Assembly: GCF_018494055.1 (NCBI RefSeq)
Contig: NZ_JABBFQ010000003.1
Span: 372,001-436,000 of the forward strand
Reading direction: 5' to 3'
Length of the DNA stretch: 64,000 nt
Source: Rosenbergiella epipactidis
Lineage (GTDB): Bacteria; Pseudomonadota; Gammaproteobacteria; Enterobacterales; Enterobacteriaceae
Both the position numbers and the translations under genes were made by a program. Shown piece after piece: positions 58,901-64,000 of this stretch; position 1 is the first letter of the stretch; every line of letters begins with the position of its first letter. The notes under the pieces were generated by a model. The model did not search any database. It was not told where the DNA came from and was given only the letters and a program-made list of their open reading frames with translations.

Positions 58901-59119
58901 GGGAAAACTTACTCACCCTTTGCAATACAGAATGGCCAAGTCTTTATCAATCAGGCATTCATTGCCGACGGCACGATCACCTCAGGGAAAATAGGGAGTT
59001 ACTTACAATCTATTTCGTATGGTTCGAGTGGTGGTTGGCGTCTGAGTAAGGATGAAAATAACCTCACGGTTACTGATAGCAATAATTTACTCAGGGTTGA
59101 AATAGGGAAGCTTTCATAA
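55982..59119 (+). CDS. Tail tip host-specificity protein J
   Basis: This 1045-aa protein starts MAFIQDYPIQGRKGG. The N-terminal 600 residues follow lambda J. Fibronectin-like segments are near residues 620-810 (PQNIVVTEVDHIAQGVTVAT, GTPVNLLATDDVVWNIDLTW). The C-terminal part includes the DUF1983-like region and a variable tip (GGWRLSKDENNLTVTDSNNL). It touches the host receptor. Confidence 0.92.
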   Translation: MAFIQDYPIQGRKGGAAKAHTPVEQADNLLSEAKLKMLLAVCEGEVEGTVTAQQIYLNDTPLANDDGSYNFTGVKWEFRRGTQDQEYIQGMPEIDNELSAGQTITTTNPWTRQFTDTSLDAVRIKLSVPAQYQYKDNGDIVGTVTEYAIDLSTDGGSYKTVVQGKFDGKTTSEYQRDHRIDLVSGAKSSAIRVRRITADSTDTKLVNAFKIFSFAEVIDSKLRYPNTSLLFIEVNSEQFTNGAPKVTVKMKGKLIRVPDNYDPVTRTYSGSWSGNFKLAYSNNPAWVFYDLILDKIYGMGNRVDASMIDKWGLYQIAVYCDDMVSNGAGGTEPRFTCNAYVQSQEEAFTVMQDFAAIFRGITFWGNSQVIVNADVPVDDLEWTYTAANVVDGMFSYAGGSYKNRNTSCQVSYSDPANHYSDTIEAVYDSDLVERYGVQQMSLTAIGCTSQSEAHRRGRWALLSNSKDATVSFSVGLDGHIPLPTSIIGVADPYRAGKQNGGRISAVNGLAITLDREVDFTAGDRLILNLPDGTSQTRTIASIAADKKTITVNTAYKTDPVPGAVWIIDSDNLAAQQFRVTSITDNDDGTFTVAAVQYDPNKFRYIDDGVKIQPAPVTVTPTSVMSAPQNIVVTEVDHIAQGVTVATLQAAWDKVDGAINYTAQWRKDNGDWVNVGLTSAQGFSVQGIYAGVYDVRVRAINAADVSSPWGYAQGVTLSGKVGKPGTPVNLLATDDVVWNIDLTWAFPDGSGDTAYTELQVATTPDGQNPQLLTLVPYPGSNYQHGPMPAGVRRWYRARIIDKIGNKGDWTAFVEGQSSIDASEILGDITNQVLQSEAGKQLVAKIDTNVEGILQNALDNNAIVDHQMVVNGQNRADIISVKTTIADNDHAYAQKFDQIQATVGENTAAISQKATTQFSTDGTGSAVFSVNAGVTYKGTYYSAGMSIGVQVAGDGGVSSQVLFLADRVAVMSQAGGKTYSPFAIQNGQVFINQAFIADGTITSGKIGSYLQSISYGSSGGWRLSKDENNLTVTDSNNLLRVEIGKLS

Positions 59120-59517
59120 TGGCAGATTACGGATTTAGGTTCAGGGATGCTAATGGGGCAGTTACTTGTGAAACTGAAAGTGTTCTCTCGCAGGTTCTAG
59201 GTGCCTTTCAGTTATCAGAAACTGTAAATTTCATGACTGGAGTCTCGAGTGGCTCCTTCTGGAAGCCACAGTCTAATAATACAGGCAACATACCCTATAA
59301 ATTTTCTGGCTTGATAAGTGGACTAAATTTTGGCAATGGAACGCCATACATTTTTTTCCTACCCGCCTCAGTAACAAGCACACAATGGTCACCGGATGTG
59401 GTATTCAATGGCAACTCTATCTCACTCACATGGCGTTGGGAAAATCTGTCGTGTATTGATGAGTTGAATGATTCAACCTCAGACCTTATTGCGGTTTATG
59501 GAGTTTATAATGGCTAA
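59119..59517 (+). CDS. Small tail-associated protein, 132 aa
   Basis: MADYGFRFRDANGAVTCETE is followed by beta-rich sequence. The start overlaps the J stop. The next gene product contains a similar segment (GDYGMRIRDEKNTLTFDSNW), so the two share a domain. Probably a tail tip or fibre accessory protein. Confidence 0.65.
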   Translation: MADYGFRFRDANGAVTCETESVLSQVLGAFQLSETVNFMTGVSSGSFWKPQSNNTGNIPYKFSGLISGLNFGNGTPYIFFLPASVTSTQWSPDVVFNGNSISLTWRWENLSCIDELNDSTSDLIAVYGVYNG

Positions 59518-60325
59518 TTATGGAGCGAATATTTATAACTCTAAGGGCTATAAAATAGCGGGTATAGGGGTAGATATTCCTTTTACATTGAGGTCGTCAG
59601 GACAGATAACTGATGCAAATTTTACCAATTTTGACTCGGGGGTTGTTAACCCAGGTGGGGACGTAAGAGGGACGATATCTGTAGCTAGACCGGCAACAGA
59701 AGGATTCAATTCACCTATTATATTCTTCAAGCCAATTAACTCGACAAGTCGAGTTGGAGTCACTTCACTTGGCGGCATACAAGATAGAAGCCATAAAGAC
59801 CATTGGCTGATATTTAAATGGTCAAATCTTTCTATCACTGGCCTTCAGTACTATATCTTCGATAGGTGGAATAATCCAACTACTGGTGACTATGGTATGC
59901 GTATAAGGGATGAGAAAAACACCTTAACATTTGACTCTAATTGGCCTCTAATGGATTTAAGGGATGTGATATGGATGGAGACGGGCTTTCCAAACTGGGG
60001 CACAATTTCTGGGGAGTCAAACGTTACCAATATCTCAACTAAAGCCACAGGAGATTTGGCTTTATCAATACCAAACCCAAGAACCTACGCTTCAACTAGT
60101 TATGTATATTACACCGAGACTGGATGGGTGAATGGAAGTAATGTTCAAGTCTCTGTAGTTCCCTTTAGGATTAGTAGCGGTGGCGTTGGCAATCAGAATA
60201 ACACTTATCTTAGAAGCTCAAGGACACAGTTGATGATTGCTAACGTTGCTCACCTCCCCAAGACATACAACCCAATCTCGTTCAGGGCGATATCTAGTTA
60301 TGATTCAGCACAAATAGGTGGGTGA
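59510..60325 (+). CDS. Tail-associated protein, 271 aa, related to its neighbour
   Basis: MANYGANIYNSKGYKIAGIG starts the first half, and a second unit begins near residue 132 with GDYGMRIRDEKNTLTFDSNW, resembling the start of the 132-aa protein. It looks like a two-domain relative of it. The sequence is beta-rich with no enzyme motif. GGAG precedes the ATG at 59510. Confidence 0.65.
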   Translation: MANYGANIYNSKGYKIAGIGVDIPFTLRSSGQITDANFTNFDSGVVNPGGDVRGTISVARPATEGFNSPIIFFKPINSTSRVGVTSLGGIQDRSHKDHWLIFKWSNLSITGLQYYIFDRWNNPTTGDYGMRIRDEKNTLTFDSNWPLMDLRDVIWMETGFPNWGTISGESNVTNISTKATGDLALSIPNPRTYASTSYVYYTETGWVNGSNVQVSVVPFRISSGGVGNQNNTYLRSSRTQLMIANVAHLPKTYNPISFRAISSYDSAQIGG

Positions 60326-60350
60326 TTTTTCGCCCAAGCATATGACAACT

Positions 60351-60374
60351 AACCCGCTTCGGCGGGTTTTTTAT
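60351..60374 (+). terminator. Terminator before the tail fibre gene
   Basis: AACCCGC/GCGGGTT hairpin with TTTTTTATT, the third copy of this terminator type in the late operon. Confidence 0.75.
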
Positions 60375-60396
60375 TACCTAAATTCAGGAGCCACAT

Positions 60397-61599
60397 ATGG
60401 CAGCAACTGGCACTATATCGCTTAACGCAAACTCACTTACAGTCACTGGCTCAGGCACTAAATTCACCACAGAAGCACAGGTGGGCGGGGCGCTTGTAAC
60501 CAATATCGGCAATGTTCCTTACACCTTTGTGATAGGCGCAATTAACAGTGATACCTCGATTACCCTTACAGCTAATTATCAAGGCAGCAAAGTATCAGGG
60601 CAGTCATTCTCATTAATCGATCGCGGTGCATACACTGCCATTACCGCAGAACTAGGAGCAAGAACTGCGCAGGCTATAAGAGGACTTAATTACGACAAGG
60701 CAAACTGGCAGCAGATTTTGACTGGATCGGGAAATGTGACAGTTAACGTTCCAGATGGAAGCCAGTACACGGGGCCATCTTGGTTGTCGTTGGAAAACTC
60801 ACTGAAAGATAAAGCTTCCAATGTGGATTTAGAAAAGGGGTTGAAAGGGAAGTTGAGTTTAAGCGGTGGAACATTGACTGGGGCACTACAAACCCTCGGC
60901 ATAGAAATGCTGGGTAATACACCGTTTATCGATTTTCACTATAATAATGACTCTAGTGACTTTAACGTAAGATTAATAAACGATGCTACTGGTCTTCTTA
61001 CGCTAAACGGAAATTTTAGAATTTTGAATTCTTTATATTTCGGAAGCTCTTCTCAAACTAGCATCCGTTATGCTGGTGGCTATCTTATTTTTGATGGTGG
61101 GCCAGCCTTTGCTGTCCACGGTTACAGATGTGTGGCAGGAAGAGGAGGTGCGTCTGGGTCAAATTCATTCAATTATTTTTGGACAGGAGGTGCTCTACAA
61201 GTCTGGATAGACACAACAAACATTGGAACAATGGCATTAAATGCTAACTCAGATAAAGGGTTAAAGAAAAATATTGAATATTTGGGGGCCGAAGCGATAC
61301 CGAGTGCACTAGAAGAAGTTAACCAATGGAAGCCGGCCACCTTTAAATATAAGGAAAGAGGAATAATCCCGGAATCCGACAATAAGCTTGGTTTTGTAGC
61401 TAATGATTTAGTTGCTGTCTCTCCAGCTTGTGTGACGGGGAAGGGGCTGCCTGATGATTATGACATTGAGAGCGATCCAAATGACCCTGATGCTTATCAG
61501 CTTGACCAGGTTGCAATGATTGCCAAACTAACGATGGCCGTTCAGGAGTTAACGGCTAAAGTTGAAACGTTAGAAAAAAGTAATTCTCAGGCGACTTAA
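60397..61599 (+). CDS. Tail fibre with S74 chaperone domain
   Basis: This 400-aa protein has an N-terminal virion-binding part with repeats typical of short fibres (AATGTISLNANSLTVTGSGT). The C-terminal domain is an S74 intramolecular chaperone with the catalytic Ser-Lys in NSDKGLKKNIEYL, then LGFVANDLVAVSPACVTG and a final coiled coil (LTAKVETLEKS). It should cleave itself after trimer folding. Confidence 0.85.
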   Translation: MAATGTISLNANSLTVTGSGTKFTTEAQVGGALVTNIGNVPYTFVIGAINSDTSITLTANYQGSKVSGQSFSLIDRGAYTAITAELGARTAQAIRGLNYDKANWQQILTGSGNVTVNVPDGSQYTGPSWLSLENSLKDKASNVDLEKGLKGKLSLSGGTLTGALQTLGIEMLGNTPFIDFHYNNDSSDFNVRLINDATGLLTLNGNFRILNSLYFGSSSQTSIRYAGGYLIFDGGPAFAVHGYRCVAGRGGASGSNSFNYFWTGGALQVWIDTTNIGTMALNANSDKGLKKNIEYLGAEAIPSALEEVNQWKPATFKYKERGIIPESDNKLGFVANDLVAVSPACVTGKGLPDDYDIESDPNDPDAYQLDQVAMIAKLTMAVQELTAKVETLEKSNSQAT

Positions 61600-61657
61600 A
61601 TCTTAATACTAGTCCATCTACTACAATTAGAATATTCCATATTGTAGAGAGGTAGCC

Positions 61658-61954
61658 ATGGCCTTCCCATCCCCCGCAATAGATTACGTTGAAGCACGAC
61701 TTACACCTAATTCACTCATGCACATTAATCAATCTTCCATCGTTATTCCGACCGATGAAGGATGGGCTGTGGCCGAGCCGGGCTATAAGGTGACGAAGGG
61801 CAGAACTGTTTTGCTCGATGTAAACGGTAAGCTGATGTTTGCCGAAGTGGGGTATGGGAAATTCAAAACTAACGATGGCATTATTGAGGGTAACGATCTT
61901 GATGATGCCAGAGTGTTAGGCGTGGTGACTTTTATGGTTAAAAGTCTCGATTGA
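61658..61954 (+). CDS. Phage protein at the right end, 98 aa
   Basis: MAFPSPAIDYVEARLTPNSL and a later GWAVAEPGYKVTKGRTVLL look like a small beta-rich protein. GAGAGG lies upstream. Similar short genes occur at the end of lambdoid prophages after the fibre genes, and may be virion-associated or fibre-related. Function unknown. Confidence 0.6.
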   Translation: MAFPSPAIDYVEARLTPNSLMHINQSSIVIPTDEGWAVAEPGYKVTKGRTVLLDVNGKLMFAEVGYGKFKTNDGIIEGNDLDDARVLGVVTFMVKSLD

Positions 61955-61962
61955 GGTAGTAC

Positions 61963-61991
61963 TTTTACCAGACTTTTACCATCTTTTTACC
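61963..61991 (+). promoter_or_regulatory. Three TTTTACC repeats at 11-bp spacing beside attR
   Basis: TTTTACC occurs at 61963, 61974 and 61985, each 11 bp apart, followed by an inverted GGTAAA at 61995. They abut the right att repeat, where lambda Int arm sites or Xis sites lie. They probably bind the phage integrase or excisionase. Confidence 0.5.
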
Positions 61992-61996
61992 CTTGG

Positions 61997-62065
61997 TAAA
62001 TCACAGCCATAAAAAAAGCAGCCGTAAGTGGCTGCTTTTCTTTGGGATTTTTGGTCGGCACGAGA
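61997..62065. repeat. Right attachment site
   Basis: These 69 bp are identical to 6158-6226 and run into the intact tRNA-Pro. They contain the tRNA terminator (GCAGCC/GGCTGC with T run on the minus strand). Since the same terminator remains at the left end, one copy was probably brought in on the phage attP. Confidence 0.9.
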
Positions 62066-62128
62066 GGATTTGAACCTCCGACCCCTGACACCCCATGACA
62101 GTGCGCTACCAGGCTGCGCTACGTGCCG
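62052..62128 (-). tRNA. proL: tRNA-Pro (anticodon GGG), proL type
   Basis: The minus strand begins CGGCACGTAGCGCAGCCTGG and ends CGTGCCGACCA with encoded CCA. The acceptor stem (CGGCACG/CGTGCCG) is perfect, the D and T arms are canonical (GGTTCAAATCC), and the anticodon loop reads ATGGGGT. It matches E. coli proL, which also lies next to yejM. It is the integration target of both elements. Confidence 0.95.
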
Positions 62129-62199
62129 ACGACTCAAATAATAGTACCGCAGTTTTAGAGAAAATCAATATGTCACTGATCTGACTGGTTTATTAATAA

Positions 62200-63954
62200 T
62201 CAATTTGCGATAAAACGCTTCTCTTCGGTCAGTACTTGCAGCAGTAATCCTAGCTCAGGCGTCTCATCATGTAATCGGCGACCTTTCACATCATAGCTGC
62301 TGTACTGACCATTGGTATTCAACACAATAGAGCGTGTGGGCGTGGTAATAATCAGATGATTATCCTCACTGCTGGTGACCCAATTATTGCGTCCTTGCGC
62401 GGTGAAGAGATCGCGTCCTTGGGTATAGTCATAACTAGGCGTCGTCACATTTAACAGACGCTGCATAATGGTCGCCATAATATCCTGATGGTCAGTGAGA
62501 TAATCAATCGACTGCGCAGGGGTATTCGGCCAATGGATCACCAGTGGCACATGCAATACGCTACGGCGACTTTCTGATGTGCCGCCAGGTGTTAGCGACA
62601 GCCCATGGGCGCCGGTAATCACTACAACGGTATTGTTCAAGGCGTGAGACTGTTCAAGCTCATTTAAGATAGCAGCAAGCTGTTGATCAGTCGTCGCGGA
62701 GTTTTGCTGATAGGTTTGGCTACGTTGACCCTCAGTCGCATTGCTTGTCGCGGCCCCTTGCAGTGACACCCACGAGAACCAAGGTTGTGTCGTGTTTTGT
62801 TGTTGGCTATACCAATTATGCCATTGCTCAACCGTTTGGCTATCGGACTGACGATGCTGTAACGGAATGGTGTAGTCGGTTAACAGGGCTTGGCGATAAA
62901 AAGGCTGCTTGAATCCATCGGTTGAGAACAAACCAAATTGATAGTGGCGATTAGCCAGCGTTGTCAGCAAGCTTGAAGGTGTTCTCGAGGCGAGGACTCC
63001 TTCTAAATAGGTTGAGGAAATGCCATAAAAGAGTCCGAATAGTCCATTCTCGCTACTCGGCCCGGAACTGTAATGCTGAGTGAAATTAATATTCTGCTGC
63101 GCAAAATTACCCAGCGTAGGGTAGGCCTTGCTGACGGCTTGACTGCTTAAATTATCGATGGTGATAACCAGTAAATTATAACCTGAGGCTTTTGGCGCAA
63201 CGGTGATCTCATTTAAGGGGTATGCCAGCGACAGCGCATCCGGTTCGCCTTGTTGAATCAGACGACGTTGGTAATCTTCTGAGTCGAGTAGACCATGCTT
63301 CTCTAAGAAACGCCGTGCAGTCATAGGGTAAGAGAGCGGTAAATTACTTTTCTGCATGGTAATCGGGCGATAAAAATTCGCATCTGCCCAGATGTACATA
63401 ATGTGACTGGCGAAAAAGGTTGCGATAAACAGCACGACAAAAGGCCGAGCATAGTGGTGACGATTAAGGCTACGGAGCTTCTGCCAGCTCCATGTCGCGA
63501 ACAGGAGTTCGGCTAAGAAAATAATCGGGGCGGCAATAAACATCAATTGCCAATCACGCGTCAGTTCGCTCTGTTCGGGATTGATTACCAATTGCCAAAC
63601 GATAGGGTTTAAATGGAGATGGAAACGTTGGAATACCGCGCCATCAATCAATAGCAAGGTTAACCCGCAGGTAGCAATAATCGAGGCAATGACACTTAAG
63701 AGTCGCTGCGATCGAATAAAAAAGGTAATGGGGAAGAGTATCAGCAGGTAGAGGGCGAAGACGATAAAGCTGAAATGACCTAACCAACTGCAATAGGCAT
63801 AAATACGACCAGCGAGCGACGCTGGCCAATCGTTGATCAATAGGTAACGACTGCCAAGCACCAAGGCCAACAAAATATTAAATAGGGCAAACCAATGCCC
63901 CCAGCTAATCATGCTGGAAACTTTTTCGCGATACTGTGGTTGGTGATTGGCCAT
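62200..63954 (-). CDS. yejM: Inner membrane LPS-balance protein YejM (PbgA/LapC)
   Basis: This 584-aa protein has five N-terminal membrane segments (residues about 15-190) and a periplasmic sulfatase-like domain (LLVITIDNLSSQAV, VVVITGAHGLSL). It senses lipopolysaccharide in the inner membrane and controls LpxC stability with LapB and FtsH. Some metal ligands of true sulfatases are replaced, as known for the family. The gene lies directly after the end of yejL. Confidence 0.92.
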   Translation of the reverse strand: MANHQPQYREKVSSMISWGHWFALFNILLALVLGSRYLLINDWPASLAGRIYAYCSWLGHFSFIVFALYLLILFPITFFIRSQRLLSVIASIIATCGLTLLLIDGAVFQRFHLHLNPIVWQLVINPEQSELTRDWQLMFIAAPIIFLAELLFATWSWQKLRSLNRHHYARPFVVLFIATFFASHIMYIWADANFYRPITMQKSNLPLSYPMTARRFLEKHGLLDSEDYQRRLIQQGEPDALSLAYPLNEITVAPKASGYNLLVITIDNLSSQAVSKAYPTLGNFAQQNINFTQHYSSGPSSENGLFGLFYGISSTYLEGVLASRTPSSLLTTLANRHYQFGLFSTDGFKQPFYRQALLTDYTIPLQHRQSDSQTVEQWHNWYSQQQNTTQPWFSWVSLQGAATSNATEGQRSQTYQQNSATTDQQLAAILNELEQSHALNNTVVVITGAHGLSLTPGGTSESRRSVLHVPLVIHWPNTPAQSIDYLTDHQDIMATIMQRLLNVTTPSYDYTQGRDLFTAQGRNNWVTSSEDNHLIITTPTRSIVLNTNGQYSSYDVKGRRLHDETPELGLLLQVLTEEKRFIAN

Positions 63955-63964
63955 AAACGTCGTT

Positions 63965-64000
63965 TTAATGATTAGTGAGCCGAATCTTCGCTGACTGAGG
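63965..64000 (-). CDS. yejL: End of a yejL-like gene (partial)
   Basis: The last eleven codons, PQSAKIRLTNH, end 11 bp before yejM. In E. coli yejL precedes yejM and ends in a similar short helix and final His. The gene continues outside the window. Confidence 0.4.
   Translation of the reverse strand, partial: PQSAKIRLTNH

Larger units (their letters stand above)
24688..62049. mobile_element. Lambdoid siphoprophage with HK97-type head, 37.4 kb
   Basis: The prophage runs from the middle att site to the intact tRNA-Pro. It has int-xis, leftward recombination genes with rdgC, a cI/cro switch with matching operators, replication and Q-like genes, and a complete lysis cassette. HNH-terS-terL, HK97-type head genes and lambda-like tail genes to a host-specificity protein J and tail fibre follow. 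All core late genes are intact, so it could be functional. Insertions of AT-rich cargo occur at 33.1-34.2, 40.6-41.2, 50.3-50.7 and 53.5-53.75 kb. Confidence 0.9.

Noticed and set aside
6158-62065. One single large prophage
   Set aside because: There are two unrelated integrases, each beside a tRNA fragment, an internal att copy, and two complete regulatory regions, so two elements explain the data better.
1-64000. CRISPR arrays, insertion sequences, rRNA genes or reverse transcriptases
   Set aside because: I saw no regular repeat-spacer array, transposase, rRNA sequence or YxDD reverse transcriptase motif.

Overview
The window is chromosomal DNA of an enterobacterium carrying two integrated elements in tandem. 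The flanks point to Enterobacterales and perhaps Erwiniaceae: an OmpC porin with a divergent MicF RNA, apbE-alkB, an EntD-type phosphopantetheinyl transferase, a VirK/YbjX protein, yejM, the end of yejL, and a proL-type tRNA-Pro(GGG). I cannot name the genus from sequence alone.

Layout. Positions 1-6157 are chromosome: micF, ompC, a 54-aa ORF, apbE, alkB, a PPTase, an 86-aa ORF and a ybjX-like gene. Positions 6158-6226 are a 69-bp copy of the tRNA-Pro terminator and tRNA 3' end. From about 6211 to 24687 lies an 18.5-kb phage satellite of the P4/PICI kind, with a P4-family integrase, AlpA, an AntA-type antirepressor, a P4-alpha-type primase-helicase, an SSB, many small overlapping genes, and cargo (an extended SDR reductase, an HExxH peptidase, a GH19 enzyme coupled to a periplasmic protein). 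It has no capsid or tail genes. A second tRNA 3' fragment sits at 24688-24735. From there to about 62050 lies a 37.4-kb lambdoid siphophage with HK97-type head genes. Its leftward operon is int, xis, exonuclease, small genes and rdgC. Its immunity region has cI, cro and five matching operators. Next come cII, replication genes, DUF968 and DUF1133 genes, a methyltransferase and the lysis cassette. Then HNH-cos-terS-terL, head, and lambda-like tail genes follow. The right att site merges into the intact tRNA-Pro (62052-62128), followed by yejM.

The two elements look like a satellite and a compatible helper side by side. They use the same tRNA. The satellite is almost exactly half the length of the phage. 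The satellite also carries, beside a block of small packaging-like genes, a site strongly similar to the phage cos region between HNH and terS: a shared 14-mer and 8-mer, 22 or 23 bp apart, with further matches after them. This suggests packaging by the phage terminase.

Signs of decay are present. The satellite primase has an in-frame stop, its SSB gene is frameshifted, and a GH19 gene in the phage is frameshifted at a run of five C. Three GH19 genes occur in total. Several short repeat arrays with regular spacing mark probable origins, operators and integrase arm sites.
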